From Streptomyces bikiniensis (lineage in GTDB: Bacteria > Actinomycetota > Actinomycetes > Streptomycetales > Streptomycetaceae), in NCBI GenBank assembly GCA_000716465.1, contig JNWL01000044.1, positions 1-48,680 on the forward strand: 48,680 nucleotides of DNA, written 5' to 3'. Below the pieces are notes generated by a model that saw only the letters and a program-made list of their open reading frames with translations, was not told where the DNA came from and did no database searches. Shown here one piece after another: positions 1-8,271 of the stretch. Every line of letters begins with the position of its first letter. The first letter of the stretch is position 1. The position numbers and the translations under genes were made by a program.

Positions 1-173
1 ACGACCCCGCCACCGTGGGCGTGGACGGGATCACCCTGCGAATCGGTGAACTGGACGGCGTTGGTGACGGTGACGGCCGCCGCATGAGCGGTGCCCACGG
101 CGCCGAACAGGGACAGGAGGACGGCGCAGAGTGCGGTGAGCACGGTGGCCGTCCCCGAGGTGGTGCGTCGCAT
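1..173 (-). CDS. Secreted GH43-like glycoside hydrolase, 5' end only
   Basis: The reading frame starts at the ATG at 173 on the minus strand and runs off the left edge, so only about 57 residues are visible. They show a classical signal peptide: MRRTTS, a hydrophobic stretch, then a GTAHA-type cleavage site. The mature start (AVTVTNAVQFTDSQGDPVHA followed by HGGGVV) resembles the beginning of secreted actinomycete GH43 enzymes, such as exo-beta-1,3-galactanase-like proteins, where FTD-x-x-G-x-x-VHAHGGG opens the five-bladed propeller. The family call is inferred from this short segment; no catalytic residues are visible. The gene diverges from a LacI regulator. The nearby galactosidase, oligosaccharide importer and galactonate pathway make a galactan-cleaving exoenzyme the simplest reading. 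Confidence 0.55.
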   Translation of the reverse strand, partial: MRRTTSGTATVLTALCAVLLSLFGAVGTAHAAAVTVTNAVQFTDSQGDPVHAHGGGV

Positions 174-367
174 GATCGCGTACCTCGTGGTCTGGGGGGA
201 GGGGATGGGCTGATGTGGCGGGTGGGGCGAACGAAGGCGTGGCTTCCGCTGGGAAGCCGTGCACCGGGGAAACACGCTCTTAGCTCGCCGCCGACGTCGG
301 GTGATGTCGGGGCCCGGGAACGCCGACGACACGTGACCGCCCCGTTACGGGGAGGTGTCGACTTGTT

Positions 368-383
368 ATGTTCGCGTTAACAC
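368..383. promoter_or_regulatory. LacI-type operator, copy 1
   Basis: ATGTTCGCGTTAACAC is an imperfect palindrome with a central CG, typical of LacI-family sites. It differs at four positions from the best copy at 6385. It lies 162 nt before the start codon of the first LacI regulator and 195 nt before the divergent hydrolase gene, so it fits autoregulation and control of the hydrolase. Confidence 0.6.
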
Positions 384-466
384 GAGCGCTTGGGAGGAGA
401 GTTTGGGAGGGGCGACAGTGGCTGTCAAGGATTCGGACACGATCCACCGCAGACTTACCGGCTGGT

Positions 467-482
467 ATGTTTGCGCCAACAC
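467..482. promoter_or_regulatory. LacI-type operator, copy 2
   Basis: ATGTTTGCGCCAACAC is the second copy in the same divergent region, 63 nt before the LacI start codon. Paired sites about 100 bp apart would suit looping or cooperative binding of a LacI dimer or tetramer; that is inference. Confidence 0.6.
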
Positions 483-529
483 GCCGCGGGCCCCGCGGAC
501 GCGCGGACACTCGCGACGGAAGGTCATCG

Positions 530-1585
530 ATGGCGACGGACAACAGGACGAGGTCGCCCCGCTCACGCGCGACGCGCCAGTGGCCGTCCATGGCGGACGT
601 GGCCGCCCTGGCCGGCGTCTCCTCCCAGACGGTGTCCCGAGTGGCGAACAACCGGCAGAACGTCGACTCCGTGACCCGCGAGAAGGTGCTCTCCGCCATG
701 CAGACGCTCGGCTACCGCCCCAACACGGCGGCCCGCGCGCTGGTCACCGGCCGTTTCGGGGCCCTGGGCGTGGTCAGCTTCGACGTGAGCGCCCACGGCA
801 ACGCCCGCACGCTCGGCGCGATCGCCGACGCCGCCCGCGAGGCCGACTTCTCGGTGAACTTCATGGGAGTGCGGGCCCAGACCGAGGCCGCCGTACGCCA
901 TGCCTTCCAGCATCTGATGCTGCAGTCCGTCGACGGCATCGTGCTGGTCGAGTCGCAGATGCTCGACACCCCGTCGCTGCGCCTGCCGCCGTCCATGCCG
1001 GTGGTCGTCGCCGACGGCGACACCGGCCACGAGTACCCCCACGTCGACTTCGACCAGGCGCACGGCTCCCGCAGCGTGGTGTCCCACCTCCTCGGTCTCG
1101 GCCACCGCACGGTCTGGCACCTCGCGGGCCCGGCCGACTCGTTCGCCGCGCGACGCCGCGCCGAGTCCTGGCGGCGGACCCTCGTGGACGCGGGCGCGCC
1201 CGTACCGCCCGTGGTGCACGGGGACTGGTCGGCGCGGTCCGGCTACCGGGCCGGGCTCGACCTCGCCCGCCGGCCGGAGGTCACGGCCGTCTTCGCCGCG
1301 AACGACCAGATGGCGATGGGCCTGATGCGCGCCCTCCACGAAGCGGGCAGGAGCGTGCCCGGCCACGTCAGCGTGGCCGGTTTCGACGACATCGCCGAGG
1401 CCGCCTACCTCGTGCCGCCCCTGACGACCGTGCACCAGGACTTCGAAGTGGTCGGCAAGCACTGTGTGGCGCTGCTGCTCGACCAGGTCGAGGGCCGTAC
1501 GGACGGGGCGCGGCGCCGGGCGGTGGAACCCGTCCTCGTGGTGCGCTCGAGCACGGCTCCGCCACGGCCGGGCGCCCTGGCCTGA
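530..1585 (+). CDS. LacI-family transcriptional repressor (first paralogue)
   Basis: This 351-residue protein has the standard LacI layout. An N-terminal helix-turn-helix (about residues 20-70, SMADVAALAGVSSQTVSRVAN, hinge TLGYRPNTAARAL) precedes a periplasmic-binding-protein-like sensor domain ending near VSVAGFDDIAEAAYLVPPLTTV. The ATG at 530 is chosen because GGAAGG lies seven bases upstream and the homology starts soon after it. The frame stays open further upstream, but that part crosses the operators. The protein is a clear paralogue of the convergent regulator at 1670-2767, with the same recognition helix SSQTVSRV, so the two probably read related operators. Likely role: sugar-responsive repressor of the galactoside genes. 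Two operator copies upstream suggest autoregulation. The inducer cannot be read from the sequence. Confidence 0.9.
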   Translation: MATDNRTRSPRSRATRQWPSMADVAALAGVSSQTVSRVANNRQNVDSVTREKVLSAMQTLGYRPNTAARALVTGRFGALGVVSFDVSAHGNARTLGAIADAAREADFSVNFMGVRAQTEAAVRHAFQHLMLQSVDGIVLVESQMLDTPSLRLPPSMPVVVADGDTGHEYPHVDFDQAHGSRSVVSHLLGLGHRTVWHLAGPADSFAARRRAESWRRTLVDAGAPVPPVVHGDWSARSGYRAGLDLARRPEVTAVFAANDQMAMGLMRALHEAGRSVPGHVSVAGFDDIAEAAYLVPPLTTVHQDFEVVGKHCVALLLDQVEGRTDGARRRAVEPVLVVRSSTAPPRPGALA

Positions 1586-1643
1586 GGTCGCCGCCCGGCG
1601 CCCCCACCCGAGATCGCGGCCGGACACCGCGGGCCCGGCCGCC

Positions 1644-1669
1644 CCCCGCACGGCCACGAGCGTGCGGGG
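1644..1669. terminator. Hairpin between convergent LacI genes
   Basis: A 9-bp perfect stem (CCCCGCACG at 1644-1652, CGTGCGGGG at 1661-1669) with an 8-nt loop sits between the two convergent regulator genes, directly against the stop codon of the second. There is no T-tract, as is usual in Streptomyces. It could serve both directions. Confidence 0.6.
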
Positions 1670-2767
1670 TCAGCCCTTCCGTCCGCGCGCGGCGGGGGAC
1701 GCCGTGCTGTGCCGTTCCACCAGGGTGGTCGGCACGAGGCGCACCCCCGTGACCGTCTCGCCCGCCAGCTCCCGCAGGACCGCCTCGACGCACCACTCGC
1801 CGACCTGCGCGAAGTCCTGGTGGACCGTGGTCAGGGGCGGGATGAAGGACGCCGCCTCGGGGATGTCGTCGAAGCCGACGACGCTGACGTCCTCGGGGAC
1901 GCGCACGCCGCGGTCGTGAAAGGCCCGCAGCAGGCCCAGGGCCATCTGGTCGTTGGCCACGAAGACCGCCGTGCACCCCGGCTCACCGGCGAGCCCCAGA
2001 CCGGCCTCGTATCCCGATTCGGGGGTCCAGTCCCCGCGCAGAGCGGGCGGCACCGCGCGCCCCTCGGCACGCAGCACCTCCTCCCACGCCTCGGCCCGGC
2101 GGCCGGCGGCGAAGGACTCCTCGGGTCCCGCGACGTGCCAGACCGTGTCGTGGCCGAGGTCGAGCAGATGCCGCACGGCGGCGCGGGCGCCCTGCCGCTG
2201 GTCCGTGTCCACCACGGGGAAGTCGGTGGCGTCGGAGTCGACCACGACCACCTTGACGTGCGGCGGCAGGGTGAGGGCGGCGGTGTCGAGCAGGTGCACC
2301 TCCATGATCAGCACGACGGCGTCGACCGCCAGTTCGTCGAGGCGGGTGAACGCCCCCTTGACGTTCTCCTGGGTGGGTGCGTCCAGGGGGATCAGCGTGA
2401 CCGCGTAGCCCGCGCGGGACGCCGATCCCGCTATGGCGTCCAGGGTCCTGACGTTTCCCGTGCTGGTGAGCCCCATCGTGATGACGCCGATGGCCCGGAA
2501 GTCGCCCCGCTTGAGAGCGCGCGCCGCGCTGTTGGGACGGTATCCCAGCTCCTTCATCGCGTCGAGGACCCGCTTCCGGGTGGCCTCGACGACGGCCGCG
2601 TCACCGTTGGAGACGCGCGAAACCGTCTGTGAGGAGACGCCCGCCAGCCGGGCGACGTCCGCCATGGAAACCCTGCGCTGTCCGGTACGCACCCCCCGCC
2701 CGTCGCTCTTCGTGACCACCGCCGGCCGGCCGGTCGCGTTCTGCTCGGTCACCCGATTCCCTCTCAT
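1670..2767 (-). CDS. LacI-family transcriptional repressor (second paralogue)
   Basis: A LacI/GalR-type repressor of up to 365 residues. The HTH is RVSMADVARLAGVSSQTVSRV followed by a YRPNSAARALK hinge. The sensor domain contains ANDQMALGLLRAF and VSVVGFDDIPEAASFIPPLT, both typical of the family. It diverges from the MalF/MalG-type importer at 2976, with an operator between them at 2824-2839. The first ATG (2767) has no good ribosome site; GTG at 2752, preceded by AGAGGG, is an equally good start. Sequence similarity to the regulator at 530 is high through both domains, indicating a local duplication or paired acquisition. It probably represses the importer and beta-galactosidase; the inducer is unknown. 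Confidence 0.88.
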   Translation of the reverse strand: MRGNRVTEQNATGRPAVVTKSDGRGVRTGQRRVSMADVARLAGVSSQTVSRVSNGDAAVVEATRKRVLDAMKELGYRPNSAARALKRGDFRAIGVITMGLTSTGNVRTLDAIAGSASRAGYAVTLIPLDAPTQENVKGAFTRLDELAVDAVVLIMEVHLLDTAALTLPPHVKVVVVDSDATDFPVVDTDQRQGARAAVRHLLDLGHDTVWHVAGPEESFAAGRRAEAWEEVLRAEGRAVPPALRGDWTPESGYEAGLGLAGEPGCTAVFVANDQMALGLLRAFHDRGVRVPEDVSVVGFDDIPEAASFIPPLTTVHQDFAQVGEWCVEAVLRELAGETVTGVRLVPTTLVERHSTASPAARGRKG

Positions 2768-2975
2768 TCGCTGCCACTTCGTGCTTGACGCCCCCCGGTG
2801 GGAATGTCACCATCACGCTACCGATGATTACGTAAACATTTCTCGTCGGTCAGCCTTCCCGTAGGGCCGATTTCCGGCCATAGCCGCCCTGAACCTCAGG
2901 CGGCCCCCCGCTTCAGGCCCCATACCTTCGCTCCCGTCCTCCGGACCGACCGGACACCGACGCTAGGAACACGCC
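2768..2975. promoter_or_regulatory. Divergent promoter region, LacI paralogue 2 and ABC importer
   Basis: This 208-bp spacer holds the LacI operator at 2824-2839 and presumably the start of the importer transcript. A TTGACG hexamer is present at 2785-2790, but no matching -10 was assigned with confidence. Confidence 0.45.
2824..2839. promoter_or_regulatory. LacI-type operator, copy 3
   Basis: ATGATTACGTAAACAT matches the copy at 6385 at 14 of 16 positions, including the right half GTAAACAT. It sits between the second LacI gene and the importer, 137 nt before the importer start codon. Confidence 0.7.
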
Positions 2976-3902
2976 ATGACGCTTCTGTCGACGCGCGCTA
3001 CGGCAGCACCACCGCACCGCCCACGAGCCCGCTTCCGTCTCCGCAAGGAGGCACTCGTGGGCTGGGGGTTCGCCGGCCCGTTCGTCGCGGTCTTCGGCCT
3101 CGTCTTCCTCGCGCCGATCGGATACGCCGGGTACCTGAGCCTCTTCCAGGACCGACTCATCGGCGGGACCTCGTTCGTCGGGCTCGACAACTACGGCGAG
3201 GCACTGACGGACCCCCGCTTCTGGGACGGCCTGATGCGCGTCGGCCTCTTCCTGCTGGTCCAGGTGCCGGTCATGCTGGGCATCGCGCTCCTCGCGGCCC
3301 TGGCGATCGACAGCGGCCGGCTCTACGGCAAGACCTTCTTCCGCGTCTCGATCTTCCTCCCGTACGCCGTGCCCGCCGTCGTCGCCAGCCTCATCTGGGG
3401 CTTCATGTACGGCAATCAATTCGGCCTGGTCGGCAACATCAACGACGCGTTCGGCGTCACCCTCCCCGACCCGCTCTCCCCCTCCCTGGTCCTCGCCTCG
3501 ATCGGCAACATCGTCACCTGGGAGTTCGTCGGATACAACATGCTGATCTTCTACTCCGCCCTCAAGGTCGTCCCCCGCTCGCTCTACGAGGCGGCGGCGA
3601 TCGACGGCGCCGGAGAGTGGCGGATCGTCACCTCGGTCAAGCTGCCGGCCATCCGCAGCGCCCTGGTCATCGCCACGATCTTCTCCATCATCGGCAGCTT
3701 CCAGCTCTTCAACGAGCCGAGCATCCTGCAGAAGCTCGCCCCCAACGCCATCACCAACGACCTGACCCCCAACCTCTACACGTACTCGCTGTCCTTCTCG
3801 GGCCAGCAGCACAACTACGCGGCGACCGTGGCGATCGTGATGGGCGTGATCACCGCGATCATCGCCTACGCGGTCCAGCTGCGCGGCATGCGGAAGGGCT
3901 GA
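2976..3902 (+). CDS. Sugar ABC transporter permease, MalF/UgpA type
   Basis: An integral membrane protein of 308 residues with about six transmembrane helices. It has the inner-membrane-permease EAA loop (LYEAAAIDGAGEWRIVTSVKLP, about residues 205-226), which docks on the ATPase. The start at 2976 has a modest AGGAA ribosome site. It is the first gene of an importer operon and is followed after only 3 nt by its MalG-type partner. No ATPase gene is present, which is normal for Streptomyces oligosaccharide importers that share one ATPase (MsiK) encoded elsewhere. With the adjacent GH35 beta-galactosidase, likely cargo is a galactose-containing oligosaccharide. The layout recalls the Bacillus gan system, but the substrate is inferred. 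Confidence 0.9.
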   Translation: MTLLSTRATAAPPHRPRARFRLRKEALVGWGFAGPFVAVFGLVFLAPIGYAGYLSLFQDRLIGGTSFVGLDNYGEALTDPRFWDGLMRVGLFLLVQVPVMLGIALLAALAIDSGRLYGKTFFRVSIFLPYAVPAVVASLIWGFMYGNQFGLVGNINDAFGVTLPDPLSPSLVLASIGNIVTWEFVGYNMLIFYSALKVVPRSLYEAAAIDGAGEWRIVTSVKLPAIRSALVIATIFSIIGSFQLFNEPSILQKLAPNAITNDLTPNLYTYSLSFSGQQHNYAATVAIVMGVITAIIAYAVQLRGMRKG

Positions 3903-3905
3903 GCC

Positions 3906-4889
3906 ATGACCACCTCCATGACCACCGCGGCCGCCGAGTCCACCCCGGACCCCCACGAGCCGCGAGCCGCAGGCACCCCGGCCGCCCCGCACCGCGCCCG
4001 CCCCGCCGCGACCCGCGACCGCAAGCGGCTCCCGCACACGCCGCTCAACCCCCGGCGCAGCGTCCCACTGACGCTCCTCACCGGCCTGGTCCTCGTCTAC
4101 ACCCTGCTCCCGCTCGCCTGGCTGGTCATCAACGCCACCAAGAGCCAGCGGGGACTGCTCGACTCCTTCGGGCTGTGGTTCGCCGACGACTTCAACCTGT
4201 GGGACAACATCACCCGCACGCTCACCTACGACGACGGGGTCTTCGTCCGCTGGCTGCTCAACACGCTGCTGTACGTCGCCGCCGGCGCGGGCGGCGCCAC
4301 GGTCCTCGCCGTCCTCGGCGGCTACGCCCTCGCGAAGTACGACTTCCCCGGCCGCAAGGCGGTCTTCGCGGTCGTCATCGGAGCCGTGGCCGTCCCCGGC
4401 ACCGCCCTCGCGGTGCCCACCTTCCTGATGTTCAGCAACATGGGCCTGACGAACACCCCCTGGGCCGTCATCATCCCCTCCCTGATCTCACCCTTCGGGC
4501 TCTACCTCATGTGGGTCTTCGCCGCCGAGGCCGTCCCCACCGAGCTGCTGGAGGCCGCGCGCATCGACGGCTCCGGCGAGCTGCGCACCTTCTTCACGAT
4601 CGCGCTGCCGCTCCTCGTGCCGGGCACCGTCACCGTGCTGCTGTTCTCCATGGTCGCGACCTGGAACAACTACTTCCTGCCGCTGATCATGATCAAGGAC
4701 CCCGACTGGTACCCGCTGACCCTCGGCCTCAACGCCTGGAACGCCCAGGCCCAGACGGCCGGCGGCGAGGCCGTCTTCGACCTGATCGTCACCGGTTCCC
4801 TGCTGACGATCGTCCCGATCGTGGCCGTCTTCCTGCTGCTCCAGCGGTACTGGCAGTCCGGCCTGGCCGCCGGAAGCGTCAAGGAATGA
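3906..4889 (+). CDS. Sugar ABC transporter permease, MalG type
   Basis: A 327-residue inner-membrane subunit. The first 55 residues are a cytoplasmic Pro/Ala/Arg-rich tail (TPDPHEPRAAGTPAAPHRAR), longer than in most MalG proteins. About six transmembrane helices follow. The EAA loop is present (ELLEAARIDGSGELRTFFTIALPLL, around residue 215), and the C-terminus GLAAGSVKE is typical of the family. It follows the MalF-type gene by 3 nt and is clearly co-transcribed. The pair forms the translocation channel for the lipoprotein encoded next. Confidence 0.9.
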   Translation: MTTSMTTAAAESTPDPHEPRAAGTPAAPHRARPAATRDRKRLPHTPLNPRRSVPLTLLTGLVLVYTLLPLAWLVINATKSQRGLLDSFGLWFADDFNLWDNITRTLTYDDGVFVRWLLNTLLYVAAGAGGATVLAVLGGYALAKYDFPGRKAVFAVVIGAVAVPGTALAVPTFLMFSNMGLTNTPWAVIIPSLISPFGLYLMWVFAAEAVPTELLEAARIDGSGELRTFFTIALPLLVPGTVTVLLFSMVATWNNYFLPLIMIKDPDWYPLTLGLNAWNAQAQTAGGEAVFDLIVTGSLLTIVPIVAVFLLLQRYWQSGLAAGSVKE

Positions 4890-4975
4890 CCGCCCGCCCC
4901 TCCGTTCCCCCCTCCGAACCGCCTCCCCCTCCGGAAGCCCCTCCCCGCCCGCACCACCGACCAGGAGCACCTCCC

Positions 4976-6313
4976 ATGCGCACCCACTCCTCCCGCAGAC
5001 TCCTCGGCGCCCTCGCCGTGCTCGCCACGCTCTCGCTGACCGCCACGGCCTGTGGCTCCGACGGGTCCAACGCCGGCACCGGCGGCGCCCCGAAGGACGT
5101 CGCCGCCGCGCTGGAGAAGGGCGGCAAGGTCACGGTGTGGGCCTGGGAGCCCACCCTGAAGAAGGTCGCCGCCGACTTCGAGAAGAAGTACCCCAACGTC
5201 GACGTCGAACTCGTCAACGCCGGCACCGGCGACAAGCAGTACACCGCCCTGCAGAACGCCATCGCCGCCGGCTCCGGCGCACCCGACGTCGCCCAGATCG
5301 AGTACTACGCCCTCGGCCAGTTCGCCATCGGCAAGACCGTCGAGGACCTCTCCCCCTACGGTGCCGCGAAGTACGGCACGAGCTTCACGCCCGGCCCGTG
5401 GAACGCGGTCACCGAGGGCGAGGCGATCTTCGCGCTGCCGATGGACTCGGGCCCGATGGCGTTCTTCTACAACAAGAAGGTCTTCGACAAGCACGGCGTC
5501 AAGGTCCCGACCACCTGGGACGAGTACGTCGAGGCGGCGCGGACCCTGCACAAGGCCGACCCGAAGATCTTCATCACCAACGACACCGGCGACGCCGGCG
5601 CCACCACCAGCCTCATCTGGCAGGCCGGAGGCCGCCCGTACAAGACCGACGGCACGAACGTCACCGTGGACTTCGGCGACGAGGGCACGAGGAAGTACAC
5701 CGCGACCTGGCAGAAGCTCCTCGACGAGAAGCTCGTCGCACCCATCAGCTCCTGGAGCGACGCCTGGTACAAGGGACTGGCCGACGGCTCCCTCGCCACC
5801 CTCTCCATCGGTGCCTGGATGCCCGCCAACCTCTCCTCCGGCGTCGCCTCCGCCTCCGGCGACTGGCGCGTCGCCCCCCTCCCCCAGTGGACCAAGGGCG
5901 ACAAGGCCAGCGCCGAGAACGGCGGCAGCTCCCTCGCCGTCCCCAAGGCAGCCAAGAACAAGGAACTCGCCTACGCCTTCACCGAGTTCGCCACCACCGG
6001 CACCGGCGCCACCAGCCGGGTCACCGAAGGCGCCTTCCCCGCCACCCGCGCCGACCTCGAATCCAAGGCCTTCCTCGACAAGCCCTTCCCCTACTTCGGC
6101 GGCCAGCAGGCCAACCGCGTCTTCGCCGAATCCGCCCGCAACGTCGGCGAGGACTGGTCCTACCTGCCCTTCCAGGTCTACGCCAACTCGATCTTCAACG
6201 ACACCGTCGGCAAGGCGTACGTCTCCCCGACGAAGCTCGACGACGGGCTCAAGAACTGGCAGGACGCCAGCGTGAAGTACGGCAACGACCAGGGCTTCAC
6301 CGTCAACGAGTAG
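4976..6313 (+). CDS. Sugar-binding lipoprotein of ABC importer (SBP family 1)
   Basis: A 445-residue extracytoplasmic solute-binding protein, anchored as a lipoprotein. It has a basic N-terminus, a hydrophobic core and an acceptable lipobox ending in Cys26 (TATAC-GSDG). The mature part starts with KVTVWAWEPTLKKVAADFEKKYPNV-type sequence, the family 1 signature, and has many aromatic residues suited to sugar stacking. The ATG at 4976 is supported by AGGAG nine nucleotides upstream. It lies 86 nt after the MalG-type gene in the same direction and completes the importer. A GC-rich hairpin follows its stop codon. The ligand is probably a beta-galactoside or galacto-oligosaccharide, judged only from neighbours. 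Confidence 0.9.
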   Translation: MRTHSSRRLLGALAVLATLSLTATACGSDGSNAGTGGAPKDVAAALEKGGKVTVWAWEPTLKKVAADFEKKYPNVDVELVNAGTGDKQYTALQNAIAAGSGAPDVAQIEYYALGQFAIGKTVEDLSPYGAAKYGTSFTPGPWNAVTEGEAIFALPMDSGPMAFFYNKKVFDKHGVKVPTTWDEYVEAARTLHKADPKIFITNDTGDAGATTSLIWQAGGRPYKTDGTNVTVDFGDEGTRKYTATWQKLLDEKLVAPISSWSDAWYKGLADGSLATLSIGAWMPANLSSGVASASGDWRVAPLPQWTKGDKASAENGGSSLAVPKAAKNKELAYAFTEFATTGTGATSRVTEGAFPATRADLESKAFLDKPFPYFGGQQANRVFAESARNVGEDWSYLPFQVYANSIFNDTVGKAYVSPTKLDDGLKNWQDASVKYGNDQGFTVNE

Positions 6314-6326
6314 GACCCGCCACTCC

Positions 6327-6352
6327 GGGGCGGAGCCCAGGCGCTCCGCCCC
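6327..6352 (+). terminator. GC-rich hairpin after the binding-protein gene
   Basis: A perfect 10-bp stem (GGGGCGGAGC/GCTCCGCCCC) with a 6-nt loop starts 13 nt after the stop codon of the lipoprotein gene. It may terminate the importer transcript or protect its 3' end, leaving the beta-galactosidase under its own operator-controlled promoter. Confidence 0.65.
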
Positions 6353-6384
6353 GCGAGCCCCCGGAGGGGCTTGCCACGCCCGCC

Positions 6385-6400
6385 ATGTTTGCGTAAACAT
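6385..6400. promoter_or_regulatory. LacI-type operator, copy 4, before beta-galactosidase
   Basis: ATGTTTGCGTAAACAT is the most symmetrical copy (ATGTTT/AAACAT halves). A possible -35, TTGCCA at 6371-6376, sits 17 nt before TAAACA (6394-6399). The operator would then overlap the spacer and the -10, the right geometry for repression by occlusion. The start codon of the galactosidase is 54 nt downstream. Confidence 0.75.
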
Positions 6401-6453
6401 AACGGGTGCCGCCTCGACCTCAGCACGCCTTCACGTACAGGAGCAAGCAGCGC

Positions 6454-8205
6454 ATGCCCGTTCTCCAGACCGACCAGACCGGATTCCTGCTCGACGGAAA
6501 GCCCTTCCGTTTCCTGTCCGGCGGGCTGCACTACTTCCGGGTCCACCCCGAGCAGTGGCAGGACCGGCTCCGCAAGGCCCGGCTCATGGGCCTCAACACC
6601 GTCGAGACCTACGTCCCCTGGAACCTCCACCAGCCGCGCCCCGACCGCTTCGTGCTCGACGGCGGGCTCGACCTCCCCCGCTTCCTCGACCTGGCCGCCG
6701 CCGAGGGACTGCACGTCCTGCTGCGCCCGGGCCCGTACATCTGCGCGGAGTGGGAGGGCGGCGGCCTGCCCTCGTGGCTGCTCACCGAACCCGACATGCG
6801 GCTGCGCTCCCGCGACCCCCGCTTCCTGGCGGCCGTGGACGACTTCTTCCGCCGGCTCCTCACCCCGCTCCAGCCGTACCTCGCTTCGCGGGGCGGACCC
6901 GTCCTGGCCGTACAGGTGGAGAACGAGTACGGAGCCTACGGCGACGACACCGCCTACATGGAGCACATCGCCGGCTCGCTGCGCGCCTGCGGCGTCGACG
7001 TCCCCCTCTTCACCTGCGACCAGCCGGTCGACCTGGAGCGCGGCGCCCTGCCCGGCGTCCTCGCCACCGCCAACTTCGGCAGCCGCTCGGCCCACCACCT
7101 GGCCGCCCTGCGCGCGCAGCGCCCCGAAGGACCGCTGATGACCACCGAGTTCTGGATCGGCTGGTTCGACCGCTGGGGCGCCCACCACGTGGTCCGTGAC
7201 CCCGACGACGCCGCCCGCGAGCTCGACGAGGTCCTGGCCGCCGGCGCCTCGGTGAACTTCTACATGTTCCACGGCGGCACCAACTTCGGCTTCACCAACG
7301 GCGCCAACGACAAGCACACCTACCGCCCCACCGTCACCTCCTACGACTACGACGCCCCGCTCGACGAGGCCGGCGACCCGACGGAGAAGTACACGGCCTT
7401 CCGTGACGTGATCGCCAAGTACGCGCCTGTGCCGGACGCTCCCGTGCCCGCCCCGGGCGCCAAACTGGCCGTCCCCGCCGTCGCGTTGACCCAGAGCGCC
7501 GAGCTGCTGCCGAGCGCGGACGGGCTAGCCTCGCGGATCGACTCCCGCAGGCCGCTGACCATGGAGGAGCTGGAGCAGGACTTCGGCTTCGTCCTGTACG
7601 AGACCACCGTGCCCGTGCGCGGCCCCGCCCTGCTGGAGATCGAGCACGTCCGCGACCGCGCCCAGGTGTTCGTCGACGGACAGCCCGTGGGCGTCCTGGA
7701 GCGCGAGAACCACGAGCACTCCCTGGCCTTCACGGCCCCGCGGGCCGGCAGCGTGCTCTCGATCCTGGTGGAGAACCAGGGGCGGGTGAACTACGGCCAG
7801 GGCATCCACGACCGCAAGGGCCTGCTCGGCCCGGTCCTCCTCGACGGCGTCGAGCCGTCGGCGTGGACCAACCGCCCGCTGCCGCTCGCCACCCTGGAGG
7901 GCGTCCCCTTCGCGGTCGGCACGACCACCCCCGTGGGCCCGGCGTTCCACCGGGGCACCTTCGAGGTCACCGAGCCGGCCGACACCTATCTGCACCTCGA
8001 CGGCTGGACCAAGGGCAACGCCTGGGTGAACGGCTTCCCGCTGGGCCGGTACTGGTCCCGCGGCCCGCAGAAGTCGCTGTACGTCCCCGCCCCCGTCCTG
8101 CGCGCCGGCACGAACGAGATCGTCGTCCTGGAGCTCCACGCCGGCCCCCGGGGCCGTACCGTCGACTTCCGCGCGACGCCCGACCTCGGCCCGACCGAGG
8201 AGTAG
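6454..8205 (+). CDS. Glycoside hydrolase family 35 beta-galactosidase
   Basis: This 583-residue enzyme hydrolyses terminal beta-galactosides. The catalytic TIM barrel (about residues 8-330) opens with FLLDGKPFRFLSGGLHYFRV. The family acid/base motif VQVENEYG places the proton donor at Glu158, and TTEFWIGWFDRWG places the nucleophile at Glu232. The C-terminal third forms the beta-sandwich domains of short GH35 enzymes (FVDGQPVGVLERE, TYLHLDGWTKGNAWVNG). No signal peptide is present, so it should act in the cytoplasm on imported oligosaccharides. The start at 6454 has AGGAG ten nucleotides upstream; the in-frame codons before it lie just after the operator. An operator-controlled promoter and a position directly after the importer suggest joint induction by galactosides. 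Confidence 0.93.
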   Translation: MPVLQTDQTGFLLDGKPFRFLSGGLHYFRVHPEQWQDRLRKARLMGLNTVETYVPWNLHQPRPDRFVLDGGLDLPRFLDLAAAEGLHVLLRPGPYICAEWEGGGLPSWLLTEPDMRLRSRDPRFLAAVDDFFRRLLTPLQPYLASRGGPVLAVQVENEYGAYGDDTAYMEHIAGSLRACGVDVPLFTCDQPVDLERGALPGVLATANFGSRSAHHLAALRAQRPEGPLMTTEFWIGWFDRWGAHHVVRDPDDAARELDEVLAAGASVNFYMFHGGTNFGFTNGANDKHTYRPTVTSYDYDAPLDEAGDPTEKYTAFRDVIAKYAPVPDAPVPAPGAKLAVPAVALTQSAELLPSADGLASRIDSRRPLTMEELEQDFGFVLYETTVPVRGPALLEIEHVRDRAQVFVDGQPVGVLERENHEHSLAFTAPRAGSVLSILVENQGRVNYGQGIHDRKGLLGPVLLDGVEPSAWTNRPLPLATLEGVPFAVGTTTPVGPAFHRGTFEVTEPADTYLHLDGWTKGNAWVNGFPLGRYWSRGPQKSLYVPAPVLRAGTNEIVVLELHAGPRGRTVDFRATPDLGPTEE

Positions 8206-8220
8206 GACCATCCGGCGACG

Positions 8221-8257
8221 CCGGGCTCGGGCCCGTCCCCCGCGTGCCCGAGCCCGG
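8221..8257 (+). terminator. Terminator hairpin after beta-galactosidase, first
   Basis: A perfect 12-bp stem (CCGGGCTCGGGC/GCCCGAGCCCGG) with a 13-nt loop starts 15 nt after the stop codon. Confidence 0.7.
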
Positions 8258-8271
8258 CCCTCTCCGCCTCG

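Larger units (their letters stand above)
174..529. promoter_or_regulatory. Divergent control region of GH43-like gene and LacI regulator
   Basis: This 356-bp gap separates two divergent genes and holds no gene of its own. It carries two copies of the 16-bp LacI-type operator (368-383 and 467-482). It also has a perfect 13-bp palindrome, CCCCGTTACGGGG, at 340-352, and a small hairpin at 241-258 (GGCTTCC/GGAAGCC) that would lie in the leader of the minus-strand gene. No convincing -35/-10 pair was found by eye. Confidence 0.5.

Noticed and set aside
3617..4975. Long plus-strand frame that runs through both permease genes into the binding-protein gene
   Set aside because: The part before 4976 is the out-of-frame shadow of the permeases, rich in Arg/Pro/His; only the segment from ATG 4976 is the real lipoprotein.
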